Source: Chryseobacterium oranimense (GTDB lineage: Bacteria; Bacteroidota; Bacteroidia; Flavobacteriales; Weeksellaceae). Taken from it: 64,000 nucleotides of DNA. A program made the translations under genes and the position numbers. Shown here piece by piece: positions 18,874 to 27,157 of the stretch (the stretch's first letter is position 1; every line of letters starts with the position of its first letter). A model generated the notes under the pieces. It was given only the letters and a program-made list of their open reading frames with translations, was not told the origin of the DNA and ran no database searches. The stretch covers positions 620,001 through 684,000 of the forward strand of contig NZ_FQWT01000001.1 in NCBI RefSeq assembly GCF_900129755.1. Reading direction: 5' to 3'.

Positions 18874-19074
18874 TCATTTTTTAACAACAAGTTTTTCAGT
18901 TGCGGCATTAAACTCAATCGCCTTTTTGTTGCTTTCGGCAACTCTCGATTGTTTGCCGTGAATGATTTTTCCCAAAGGGCAAATACCGTCAGCAGGTGGT
19001 TGGTGTCCTACGTGCAATGCCGCTCCAAGTGTAAGAACAGAAGCCGCACTTAACATTACAATTTTACCTTTCAT
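18874..19074 (-). CDS. Small exported protein, metal cluster edge
   Basis: The 66-residue protein has an N-terminal hydrophobic segment (about 5-20), a HVGHQPPADGICPLGKIIHGKQ stretch with His and a single Cys, and a charged C-terminus. It is too short for an enzyme. It is the first minus-strand gene of the cargo block. The 159 bp between it and the coupling-protein gene hold no other gene. Function is unknown, and membership of the metal cluster is inferred from position and composition. Confidence 0.55.
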   Translation of the reverse strand: MKGKIVMLSAASVLTLGAALHVGHQPPADGICPLGKIIHGKQSRVAESNKKAIEFNAATEKLVVKK

Positions 19075-19233
19075 ATTATTTTCGACAGTGATTATAGTGC
19101 TGTCCCCGCACTTCTAATAATTTACTAAGGCAAAGATTGAATGTTTACATTGCATACACTTTACAAAACGAGGGAAGTAGTTTGCATTTCTTGCGATTGT
19201 TGCCAAAACATTTAAAGAACTTTCACTATTCGG

Positions 19234-21234
19234 CTATTGTTCCTGCACCAAATGCTGTAAGTTCGGGTCGTTCTTGATACGCTCCATTTCGCTGACTACA
19301 ATATTCAGTATATCAGATTTTATCTGTTTGTAATTGCTTTCAATTTCCTGCTTCATTTTATCCTCGCCCTGCTCATTTACAAAAGATAAGATTTGCGGTA
19401 TCTTTTGATAGGCTTTGCTTTCTGCTGCTACCTTTTCATTATCTACCACAATTTCGGCGTGAAAAATCTTTTGCTCGATACGTTCATCAAAGTTATCTGA
19501 TACAGAACCGACAAACATCCCTTGCGTTAAAGTTGAGATTTTGGAAGCGGGAATAAGGCTGTCTAACTGTGTGGAGATAGAGGTAGATTTATCGTTGCGG
19601 TTAATCGTCATACTTTGGCGTTTCTGCAACACTTTACCAAAGCGTTCTGATAGGCTCTTTGCCGTTTCTCCAACCACCTGACCACTAAAAATATTGCCTA
19701 CGGTATTCTGTATTACCTTGCTTTCTTTATCGCCGTAATCCCTCGTCAATTGCGAAAAATCCTGAAAGCCCAAGCAAACCGCTACCTTATTACTTCTCGC
19801 CGTTGCGATAAGATTGTCCAGTCCCCGAAAATAAATGGTGGGCAATTCGTCTATGATAACCGAACTTTTAAGCTGTCCTTTTTTGTTGATGAGCTTTACA
19901 ATTCTTGAATTGTATAAGCCCAATGCTGCGGAGTAGATATTTTGACGGTCGGGGTTATTGCCTACACATAAAATTTTCGGCTCTTTCGGATTGTTGATGT
20001 CGAGCGTGAAATCATCGCCTGTCATCACCCAATAAAGGCTCGGCGAAATCATTCTTGATAAAGGAATTTTTGCCGATGCAATTTGTCCCTGTAACTGGTC
20101 TTGTGCGCCGCCTTGCCACGCATCCATAAAGGGCGACAAATAATTTTCCAAATCGGGGTAAGAGGTTAAAATCGTGAACACGTCCGAATACTTTTTATTC
20201 AGCAATTCAATGGCGTGTGGGAACGTACAATACTTACCATTCTCGTAGATTTTCAGATACCAAATAATGGCAGCCAATAAGATAATTGGGCTTTCTACGA
20301 AGAAATCGCCCTGCTTCTGTATCCAGCTTCGGTTGAGGTTTAGCATTATGGTATAAGCCGCTTCGTAAGCATCGGATATGTCGGTCATAAAATCGGGATT
20401 GAGTGGATTGCAACGATGGCTCTTGCGTGGGTCGTCAAAATTTATCACGTAAAATTTTGGCTGTACTTTGTACTTGTCCCTGTGCTTCAGTAAATGATTG
20501 TAGGCAATGGTAGAAAGGTCGTCAAACTTGAAATCGTATATGTACATACTGAAACCTTTCTCTATCTGCTGCTTGATGTAGTTATTTACAATCGCATACG
20601 ATTTACCCGAACCCGGAGTGCCTAACACAATTGATGCCCTGAATGGATTGACGATGTTAATCCAGCCGTTGTTCCATTTTCCTTTGTAATAAAACTTCGT
20701 GGGAAGATTGACAGAGTATTCGTTTTCCATCAACTTGGTTTCCTGCTGAAAGCTCTCGTTCTCGTTGTTGAAAACATCGTCCATCAGGTTGTTGCGAAGC
20801 AAACGGCTCATCCAAACGCCAGCGACCATTAAGGCGATATACCCTAAACCTGTGGTTAAGATATACAGAAATGTAGCGATTAATAACGGTAGCTTTAGTA
20901 AAGGGAAATTCAGAAAGAACAGGATAATACCGATTGCTAAAGCCACATAGATTTTAGACCAGGTTATCTTCTCATCTTTAACGCCCTTTGTTCCCAAACA
21001 GCTCAAAGCCAACAAAACCAAAGCGAAGACTTTGGTATATAAGGTATGCGAAAACAGCCCTGCCGTTCGCTGAAAGTTGCCTAATATTTTATTGATTAAC
21101 TCCAATGTCCAGCCACGCTCTATAAAGAAACCGTAGCAGAACCAATAAAGGTGCATCAGCACTATGATGATGCTTACTGCCCGCATAAAAGCCATTATCT
21201 TGGCAAGTCCTCTTAAATCGTCTTCTCCCTGCAT
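19234..21234 (-). CDS. mobC: MobC/TraG-type type IV coupling protein (VirD4-like ATPase)
   Basis: This 666-residue protein shows the YWFCY signature (30-34) of Bacteroidetes conjugation coupling proteins in the first membrane helix, with further helices up to about residue 140. A P-loop ATPase domain carries Walker A GTPGSGKS (205-212) and a later Walker B-like VIIDELPTIYF. It would join the relaxase-DNA complex to the mating channel and drive transfer with ATP. In CTnDOT-like elements it is called MobC or TraG-like and belongs to the mob module. Here it is separated from the relaxase gene by an oppositely oriented small membrane-protein gene (21448-22005), which is unusual. Length is normal. 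Confidence 0.92.
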   Translation of the reverse strand: MQGEDDLRGLAKIMAFMRAVSIIIVLMHLYWFCYGFFIERGWTLELINKILGNFQRTAGLFSHTLYTKVFALVLLALSCLGTKGVKDEKITWSKIYVALAIGIILFFLNFPLLKLPLLIATFLYILTTGLGYIALMVAGVWMSRLLRNNLMDDVFNNENESFQQETKLMENEYSVNLPTKFYYKGKWNNGWINIVNPFRASIVLGTPGSGKSYAIVNNYIKQQIEKGFSMYIYDFKFDDLSTIAYNHLLKHRDKYKVQPKFYVINFDDPRKSHRCNPLNPDFMTDISDAYEAAYTIMLNLNRSWIQKQGDFFVESPIILLAAIIWYLKIYENGKYCTFPHAIELLNKKYSDVFTILTSYPDLENYLSPFMDAWQGGAQDQLQGQIASAKIPLSRMISPSLYWVMTGDDFTLDINNPKEPKILCVGNNPDRQNIYSAALGLYNSRIVKLINKKGQLKSSVIIDELPTIYFRGLDNLIATARSNKVAVCLGFQDFSQLTRDYGDKESKVIQNTVGNIFSGQVVGETAKSLSERFGKVLQKRQSMTINRNDKSTSISTQLDSLIPASKISTLTQGMFVGSVSDNFDERIEQKIFHAEIVVDNEKVAAESKAYQKIPQILSFVNEQGEDKMKQEIESNYKQIKSDILNIVVSEMERIKNDPNLQHLVQEQ

Positions 21235-21447
21235 TTTTGTAAAATTTTAAATGTTCGGGCGTGAATTTAGAAGCTGTGTTGTGTGGCTATAAGAATGTGG
21301 CAGTGAATGGCAGTGTTTGGCATTAAGAGGCTATAAAGCCTTCAATACCGTTCAGGTAATCCAATGATTTTTTTTAAATTTATACTCGTGAAAACCATTT
21401 TGCTATTCTCGTCTGTTGGAACAAGCAAGATTTAAAAGAGGAATGCT

Positions 21448-22005
21448 ATGAATTGGAATAATCCTGATGCTTATCCCGGAGAAACTGAAGAAGAATATGA
21501 AATTCGGAAAAGAGGTGAAAGCCAAGCTGCCACCGGATTAATGTCTGGGATAATAAAGTTTTTTCTTTTCGGCTTAAAAATAGCGGCTATTTTCGGCGTG
21601 TTCTTTTACGCCGGGTTTTTGCTGTCGCAAAAATTGTGGGGCAAAGAAACTGATAACTTTAAGATTTGGGCATTCTCCCTATTATTTGCCTACCTCATCT
21701 TCTGCATCGTTTATTTTTTGAAAGGAACTATTATAGGATTACGGAGAAAGAACCAGAGGCTATGGATATTACCGTGGGCTATCTGTGTTTTATTATGCTG
21801 CATTGTTCCTGCATTCATTATAAAATCAATAGTAGCTGGTATGTTCAGCGTGACAGAACGAGATAGTATATGGTGTATCGGGCTAAGCTGGGGAGCGTTT
21901 GTACTTTCCGCATTATACATCTACGGTATTTATCAATTCAAAACACCTACTGCACCTAAGATTTTGCATTGGAGCTATGCGTTGGGGCTGAAAGTTTCTA
22001 CATAA
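21448..22005 (+). CDS. Membrane protein of unknown function
   Basis: The 185-residue protein has an acidic N-terminus (NPDAYPGETEEEYEIRKR), followed by four hydrophobic segments (about 31-55, 70-95, 103-125 and 137-160). It is read on the plus strand between the two minus-strand mob genes mobC and mobB, so it is probably an added gene and not part of the core transfer set. No family is recognised. A role in entry exclusion or immunity is possible for a membrane protein in this place, but there is no direct support. Confidence 0.65.
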   Translation: MNWNNPDAYPGETEEEYEIRKRGESQAATGLMSGIIKFFLFGLKIAAIFGVFFYAGFLLSQKLWGKETDNFKIWAFSLLFAYLIFCIVYFLKGTIIGLRRKNQRLWILPWAICVLLCCIVPAFIIKSIVAGMFSVTERDSIWCIGLSWGAFVLSALYIYGIYQFKTPTAPKILHWSYALGLKVST

Positions 22006-22023
22006 TAGGCAAAGAAAAACCTG

Positions 22024-23310
22024 TTACTGACCTCGTTTGCGCTTCCTTTTCTTTTTCATTCTATTGGCAAAATCCTGTTCCTCGTAATCCTCGCCCTGTG
22101 CTTCGGGAATGAGCAAACCGCCCAACGCTTCAACCAACCCGTCTTCATTTTTATCGGTAGTAACAAAATCAAACAAATGGTGGGGTTCTTCCGCAGGAAG
22201 ATCTGCATCATTTGTCCTTGCTATTTTCGGTATTAGCTTATCAGGCTCTTTTATCTCCGGCTTAATGTTGTTATTCCAGTAATCATTAAAGGTATTGGCA
22301 GAAAGCTCTGTTGCTAAACGTGAACCGTTCCAAACCGTTTTGGAATTGTGGTCAATAAAAGTGATACCGTAAATACGTCCTGTATCATTCCGGCGCACTA
22401 CTATGTTAATGCCCTGTTCTCCTAACTGCTTTTTAAATGCCTGTTCATCGCTTGTGGTTTTCAGGGCTATGGTAACGGCAGATTTTAGGGTCTGCTTGGT
22501 AGGATTGTCTTTCAATGCCGTTTTGCATTTCGCAAAATGCAATTCCAAAGCCGGAAGCCCTGCGCTCTTGCCAAACAAGGAAGCCTTGAACGGATGCCCG
22601 GCTCTTTCGCCTTTTTCATTCAACGGAATATATAATAAGCCCTGCTGCATTTTTCCTTGTAATTCGCCCTCTATTTTCTCGGTGGTAATATTGAACAGGG
22701 AAAGCAGGGCATTGTATTCGCCCAAAGTTTGGTATTGGTAGTAGTTCGGCAGGTGGCGAACGACCGAAGCTATTTGGCTTTTTACATCGCCCGCCCGATA
22801 ATCTACCGGACGGAAAACCTTATCAGTCTGGTTACGTTCTTTGTCCGTAGCCGGTATTAAATGATATTGTTTTTCCAGTTCCCGGCATACATTCATCGAC
22901 CGCATTTTCTCAAATTTGTCCGAAATCTTTTTGCCCTGCTCGTCCACACATACCGATACGATGTGAATGTGGCTGCGGTCAATATCAGTATGCTTGAATA
23001 CAATAAAAGGCTGCTCGCCGTAACCCATTTCCCGCATATACTGCTGTGCCATTTCCCGAAATTTATCATCATTTACGATGTCTTTCGGGTCGGGATTGAG
23101 CGAAATATGCAGCGTATGTTTCTCGGTATTGCGGTTGGCTATCAGATAAGGAGCGAAAGATTGGGCTAATTGCGCAACCGTATATTGACCGCTTGCGGTT
23201 TCAATCATCTTATTGGCAAACAGAATTTGTCCGTTTTCTTTTTCAATTTTCAGGTTATTGTATGCCAATGCACCATATAAATTTCCGCTCCTACCGATTT
23301 TTGCTATCAC
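22024..23310 (-). CDS. mobB: MobB-type relaxase (mobilization nuclease)
   Basis: The 428-residue protein has the relaxase/mobilization-nuclease domain in its first ~250 residues. Motif I-like tyrosines occur at LYGALAYNN (12-17). The metal-binding histidine motif is HTDIDRSHIHIV (107-118, with His114 and His116), and HTLHISLNPDPKD (65-77) lies between them, as in the Bacteroides MobB/BmgA type. It nicks one strand at oriT and leads it into the recipient. The C-terminus ends in a Lys/Arg-rich KKKRKRKRGQ. The start overlaps the mobA stop by four bases (ATGA), a sign of translational coupling. Confidence 0.92.
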   Translation of the reverse strand: MIAKIGRSGNLYGALAYNNLKIEKENGQILFANKMIETASGQYTVAQLAQSFAPYLIANRNTEKHTLHISLNPDPKDIVNDDKFREMAQQYMREMGYGEQPFIVFKHTDIDRSHIHIVSVCVDEQGKKISDKFEKMRSMNVCRELEKQYHLIPATDKERNQTDKVFRPVDYRAGDVKSQIASVVRHLPNYYQYQTLGEYNALLSLFNITTEKIEGELQGKMQQGLLYIPLNEKGERAGHPFKASLFGKSAGLPALELHFAKCKTALKDNPTKQTLKSAVTIALKTTSDEQAFKKQLGEQGINIVVRRNDTGRIYGITFIDHNSKTVWNGSRLATELSANTFNDYWNNNIKPEIKEPDKLIPKIARTNDADLPAEEPHHLFDFVTTDKNEDGLVEALGGLLIPEAQGEDYEEQDFANRMKKKRKRKRGQ

Positions 23311-23753
23311 TTTTTAGAATGGTTTTTGAGGTATTTTGCTTCAAATTCTTCGGTCAGTTCAATGATTTTTCTACATAACATCGCCATTTCAGCCGTCTGT
23401 TTTTCCAGCTTAAAGAGGTAAGCCGATGCTTTTTTCTGTGAAAAATTCTTGTAAAGCAGCTTAATAATCTGGTTGTAATTCACGCCAACGTTGCGGAACT
23501 GGCTGTGAAAAGAGGTCAGCCGCATATAAAAATCAACCGTTCCTTTGTCAATCTGAATGGTCTTTATCGTCTTGTCAAAGATGCGGGATTTGATAAAGTG
23601 TGCCTTTACATCCATATTCGACTGGTCAAACAGGGCAAGAAACTTGGCGTTTTCCTCTTCGTTAAGAGAAAGCGAATACCTGAATATCGCTGGGTCTGTT
23701 TTAAGTGGACGACCAATGGGTTTTCTCACTTGTCTTTTGTTGTTCTCGTTCAT
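23307..23753 (-). CDS. mobA: MobA-type relaxosome accessory protein
   Basis: The 148-residue basic protein has an N-terminal part (RKPIGRPLKTDPAIFRYSLSLNEEENAKF) that looks like a ribbon-helix-helix DNA-binding segment, followed by helices. It belongs to the small mobilization proteins that bind oriT and help the relaxase (MobA in CTnDOT nomenclature). The last four bases overlap the relaxase start. It is the first certain gene of the mobA-mobB pair, and the candidate oriT lies directly upstream at about 23819-23914. Length and position fit the family well. Confidence 0.88.
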   Translation of the reverse strand: MNENNKRQVRKPIGRPLKTDPAIFRYSLSLNEEENAKFLALFDQSNMDVKAHFIKSRIFDKTIKTIQIDKGTVDFYMRLTSFHSQFRNVGVNYNQIIKLLYKNFSQKKASAYLFKLEKQTAEMAMLCRKIIELTEEFEAKYLKNHSKK

Positions 23754-23818
23754 AATAAATCCATTTTTAACCTATACAAAACCCTGACTTCGGAAGGTGT
23801 TTTCCAGCCCCCTGCAAG

Positions 23819-23914
23819 GGCAAGTTGTTCTGCATCGGAAAATACTTTTGAGATGCTGAGAACACAACTTGCCGTGTTCTGTTGAACACAAAAATCCGCC
23901 CTGCGGGACGGATT
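23819..23914. other. Candidate origin of transfer (oriT) region with nested inverted repeats
   Basis: Immediately upstream of mobA lie three inverted repeats. GGCAAGTTGT/ACAACTTGCC (23819-23828 with 23864-23873) has an imperfect extension. GTGTTC/GAACAC (23874-23879 with 23884-23889) follows. AATCCG/CGGATT (23893-23898 with 23909-23914) has inner CCC/GGG pairing. Relaxase binding sites are usually such inverted repeats next to the relaxosome genes, and CTnDOT also has oriT by mobA. The nick site cannot be told from the sequence. Confidence 0.5.
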
Positions 23915-24004
23915 GAATGTAACAGGGAAAAACGGCTCGATGCCGTTCCCCATTTTTTCCGATTTGTCAAAATATGCTTGCATAAATCCGTTAATAAAAA
24001 TCAT

Positions 24005-24474
24005 TCTACAAAGTAACTACCTCTTATTAAGAGTATTGCAATGCGATACCCGGACAAATACTGCCTTTGAACGCCAAACACTGCCACAATGAAATAAGCA
24101 CCTATCTATCTGCATTTCTTTGTACATAGAAACAGAGATAAGGGCGCAGATAAGTATGCAGGTAACAACATAAGTACCTGATTAAAAAAGTAGCTAAGTG
24201 CAATTGTACGGAGATAGAAAAATACCTGCCGACATACCTGAACAGATAGTTGAGCAAGTAAAAATGCAGGTACGCATATCGGCAGATATGCAGATGCAAA
24301 CCTGCATATCTGCATACAATCCTAAAGAAGTATTCAGGTACATCGCTAATGGAGCGCATACCTGCCTAAGTAATTACATACCTATATGCCTATGTACAGG
24401 ATGATATAGGTAGAAGCCTGCGGAGATACGGACATAAGTAATTGAGTATATAAATAAGTAAAAACAGTTGTAAT
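24005..24474. repeat. Non-coding region with seven TACCTG/CAGGTA repeats upstream of the parA-like gene
   Basis: This 470-bp stretch has no convincing gene. TACCTG occurs at 24175, 24223, 24235 and 24359, and CAGGTA at 24159, 24267 and 24335: seven copies of one hexamer in both orientations within 206 bp. GCAGATA/TATCTGC variants lie between them (for example around 24147, 24282 and 24306). The 24267-24312 part forms inverted repeats, with TGCAGGTA against AACCTGCA and ATATGCAG against CTGCATAT. Position just before a ParA ATPase suggests a centromere-like or operator site. The spacing is irregular. Confidence 0.6.
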
Positions 24475-25242
24475 ATGAACGAAAAACAAAAACCAGTATT
24501 TATCGCCTTTTCATCCCAAAAAGGCGGTGTAGGTAAAAGCACCTTTACTACGCTTGTTGCAAGTACAATGCACTACCGGTTAGGCTACAATGTTGCCGTA
24601 TTCGATGCGGATTTTCCACAGCACAGCCTGATGAAAATGAAAGACCGTGATTTGAAAATGATAATGGAAAACGAGGCTTTGAAAAAGCTGGCGTACAAAC
24701 AATTTACCACTATCAACAAAAAAGCCTATCCAATAATACAGCACAAGGCAAACAGCGTACTGGAAGAAGCCCACGAATTTGTAAGCAGCTCTTCAGTGCC
24801 ACTTGATGTGGTATTCTTTGACCTGCCCGGAACGGTGAACACACCCGGCATCCTGAAAGCACTGGCAGGAATGCACCACATTTTTACGCCCATTACGGCA
24901 GACCGTGTGGTAATGGAAAGTACGCTCATTTTCACACAGCTTTTGCAGGACGTGATTATGAAGAAAGGAGAAACCGATATAAAAACCATTAACCTGTTTT
25001 GGAACCAAGTGGATGGAAGGGAAAGTACCCCGCTATACGGTATATATAATCAGCTTATCGAACAGTTAGGGTTAAGCCTGATGCAAAGCCAAATCAAAAA
25101 CAGCACACGCTTCCGCAAGGAAAGCGAAGTAAACAGCAAAACCATATTTCGCTCAACCCTGATGCCGCCCGATGAGCGGCTGATGAAAGCCTGCCAGTTG
25201 GACGAGTTTATGAGCGAATTTTTAAAAATCATTCAATTATAG
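24475..25242 (+). CDS. traA: TraA, ParA/MinD-family ATPase of the conjugation operon
   Basis: The 255-residue protein has a deviant Walker A KGGVGKST (residues 16-23) and Walker A' FDLPGTV region of the ParA/Soj class. ParA-like TraA is the first gene of the tra operon in CTnDOT-type elements. Its job is not settled; it may position or stabilise the element DNA or the transfer machine. The repeat-rich region at 24159-24364 directly upstream is a possible binding site for a partner. The downstream gene begins 4 bp after its stop, so the two are co-transcribed. Confidence 0.9.
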   Translation: MNEKQKPVFIAFSSQKGGVGKSTFTTLVASTMHYRLGYNVAVFDADFPQHSLMKMKDRDLKMIMENEALKKLAYKQFTTINKKAYPIIQHKANSVLEEAHEFVSSSSVPLDVVFFDLPGTVNTPGILKALAGMHHIFTPITADRVVMESTLIFTQLLQDVIMKKGETDIKTINLFWNQVDGRESTPLYGIYNQLIEQLGLSLMQSQIKNSTRFRKESEVNSKTIFRSTLMPPDERLMKACQLDEFMSEFLKIIQL

Positions 25243-25246
25243 TCCT

Positions 25247-25681
25247 ATGGAGAAAGACAATAAGAAAAAAGTAACGCCCGATATTAACGAGGAGCTGATG
25301 ATGAACCTGATGGTAGATGGTGTAAAAAAAGAGGGCTTACAGCTTCCGCCAGAAACCGCCGATGAACCGGAGCAGAAAGTAAGTGTGCGGGAAGAACCGA
25401 CAAGGGAAAAGCCTGCGGTTAAAGAGAAGAGCAGGACCAAAAAGGCAACCGAAGCCGATTACGAAAGTATCTTTTTCAAAAAGTCGGAAACCAATGCCCG
25501 TGATGGGAAAACGGTCTATATCCGACCAGAGTTTCACGAAAAGCTGACACGTATTATACAAGTAATTGGTGAAGACAAGATTAGTATTTACGCTTATTTG
25601 GATAACCTGTTGGATTATCACTTTCAGGAATTTGGCGAACAGATTACCAAGAGCTATAACGATAAGTATAAACCCATTTAA
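25247..25681 (+). CDS. traB: TraB-like conjugation protein (DUF3408)
   Basis: The 144-residue, highly charged protein has a disordered Glu/Lys-rich first half. Its C-terminal domain (about 75-140: YESIFFKKSETNARDGKTVYIRPEFHEKLTRIIQ...) is typical of DUF3408. That C-terminal part looks like a ribbon-helix-helix DNA-binding fold, and DUF3408 proteins fill the traB/traC places in CTnDOT-like operons. Only one copy is present here, so traB and traC may be merged or one lost. A partner role for the TraA ATPase (ParB-like) is plausible from the order of genes. Confidence 0.82.
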   Translation: MEKDNKKKVTPDINEELMMNLMVDGVKKEGLQLPPETADEPEQKVSVREEPTREKPAVKEKSRTKKATEADYESIFFKKSETNARDGKTVYIRPEFHEKLTRIIQVIGEDKISIYAYLDNLLDYHFQEFGEQITKSYNDKYKPI

Positions 25682-25692
25682 TAATTGGAGCT

Positions 25693-26328
25693 ATGGAGAT
25701 TGTAATTGTAATATGCCTGCTGATAGTCATTGCCTTGCTTTTGCAGGACAAGATTGTCATTAAGAAAAGGTCGGAGCAAAAGCCGACAAAGGGAAAAATC
25801 AATCCGCACCTTCCCGATATTATGGGGCAGCCTAAACCGAAATTAAGCCATTCAGTGCCAAACACTGCCAATGAAAGCCAAATAGAGGAAGTGGAGATAA
25901 ACCTTGATAATTTAGACATTGAATATGACGAAAACGAAAACGTCAGCATTCAAATTCCGCAGGAAGAACTGGACGAAGTTTTCAGCAATATACCTGATTT
26001 GGAAGATGAGGAAGAAGACTGGAACAGGTACGGAATACCCAATGGCGATGACGGTTTTGCCCAAGGGGTTACCTTCGAAGAACTAAGCTCCGTGGGGGTA
26101 TTGCTCCAAAAAGAAAAATTGGAAACAGCCCAAAAGGAAACAGCGGTAGCCATAGTTCAGAAATTACAGGGAACCGAACTATTCAGCCTATTGGAAAATT
26201 CTGTGGCGGATGCTTCCCGAAAGATAGCCGAGCTTTTGGATAGTAGCCTTTCAACTGAAACAGAACCCGGTTCTTCCACCTTGCGGAAAAATGATTTGGG
26301 GAATTTTGACATTGGGGAGTTCTTATAG
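25693..26328 (+). CDS. traD: TraD-like conjugation protein
   Basis: The 211-residue protein has one N-terminal membrane helix (about residues 2-18) and a long acidic, probably flexible cytoplasmic part (EEDWNRYGIPNGDDGFAQGVTFEELSSVG). It holds the traD position after traA and traB. Sequence conservation of this family is low and no function is established. It is the last gene before the tra operon is broken by the oppositely oriented ABC-3C operon, whose last gene ends 17 bp away. The tra genes resume with traE at 30587. Confidence 0.7.
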   Translation: MEIVIVICLLIVIALLLQDKIVIKKRSEQKPTKGKINPHLPDIMGQPKPKLSHSVPNTANESQIEEVEINLDNLDIEYDENENVSIQIPQEELDEVFSNIPDLEDEEEDWNRYGIPNGDDGFAQGVTFEELSSVGVLLQKEKLETAQKETAVAIVQKLQGTELFSLLENSVADASRKIAELLDSSLSTETEPGSSTLRKNDLGNFDIGEFL

Positions 26329-26344
26329 ACTTCCCTTTGTCTTT

Positions 26345-27157
26345 TTAAATTCCGTTTTCCGAGAACTCTTCAAACGCAGAATAGTTTTTTATTCCTTTAG
26401 ACTTGTTCACTTTTCCCATAATTGTGCAATCAATCCGGCTTTTTAGATAGGATGCTAAATCATCAAAATGCCGAACATCAATATAATTAATTCCTGATGC
26501 TTTATATCTTTTAGATAATGAAATAGTAAAAGCAGCCCAGTTGAATTTTTCTCCCTTTTTACTTAGTTCAATTTGTTTCCAATCGCCATATCTTTTTTTT
26601 AAATAATCAATATAGTTCTTCTTAGAAAGCTCTTTCCCCAATGCTCCGTCAGGTAATTCAATTTTTGCTTTTACAGGCTTGGATTTTTTTACAAACTTTG
26701 GAAAATACTTATGTAGCAAAGCCTCTGATTGTTCAATATGCTTTGTAACGGTGTCCCATCCCCAATAATATAAATGAAATGGAAGTTCCTTTTCTTTTCT
26801 GATTTGATTGAGGTATTCCTGTATTTGCACATCGTCACGGAAGGTAGAAACAAAAACAAATTTGTCGAAATCAATAGCTAAGTCCCTCGATTTTTCTAAA
26901 TCGGTGTTTATATCCTGAATTAGATTTTTCCTGATAGTTTCATCCTTTCTTCCAATGCTCTTCAATTTGCATTGAATAACCGTTTTGGTTTTAGTAGAAA
27001 AGACATCAATTCCTTTCTGATTTTGTCCTTTTACACCAAACGTCTGAAAGTCTGTATTCTCATATGACGAAGTATTCTCTACAAAATTGAATAAATCACA
27101 AGTAAGTTCCTCAAATAACCTTTCATCTTTTAAAGGAGGTAGTTGATAGTTCGCCAT
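26345..27157 (-). CDS. Predicted PD-(D/E)xK nuclease-like protein linked to the ABC-3C operon
   Basis: The 270-residue protein has in its first ~70 residues the pattern of a Mrr/PD-(D/E)xK restriction endonuclease fold. A helical glutamate (FEELTCDLF, about 15-23) is followed by GxD (GID at 49-51) and, nine residues later, QxK (QCK at 62-64). The spacing and the hydrophobic strands around them fit an active nuclease core. The rest (about 75-270) is unassigned and may bind DNA or a partner. Its ATG directly follows the TAG of the ATPase gene, so it is very likely translated with it. Classical ABC-3C loci have three parts, so this would be an extra effector or helper. Confidence 0.7.
   Translation of the reverse strand: MANYQLPPLKDERLFEELTCDLFNFVENTSSYENTDFQTFGVKGQNQKGIDVFSTKTKTVIQCKLKSIGRKDETIRKNLIQDINTDLEKSRDLAIDFDKFVFVSTFRDDVQIQEYLNQIRKEKELPFHLYYWGWDTVTKHIEQSEALLHKYFPKFVKKSKPVKAKIELPDGALGKELSKKNYIDYLKKRYGDWKQIELSKKGEKFNWAAFTISLSKRYKASGINYIDVRHFDDLASYLKSRIDCTIMGKVNKSKGIKNYSAFEEFSENGI

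Noticed and set aside
23750..24004. 84-residue minus-strand frame that overlaps the mobA start by four bases (ATGA)
   Set aside because: The four-base overlap is tempting, but the frame covers the nested inverted repeats proposed as oriT, has mixed non-conserved character and no recognised family.
24102..24359. Tyr/Leu/Cys-rich 85-residue minus-strand frame
   Set aside because: Its composition comes from the TACCTG/CAGGTA and GCAGATA repeats read in frame; it is not a protein-like sequence.
24159..24364. Possible CRISPR array
   Set aside because: The repeated unit is only six bases, occurs in both orientations and has irregular spacing; no cas genes are present.
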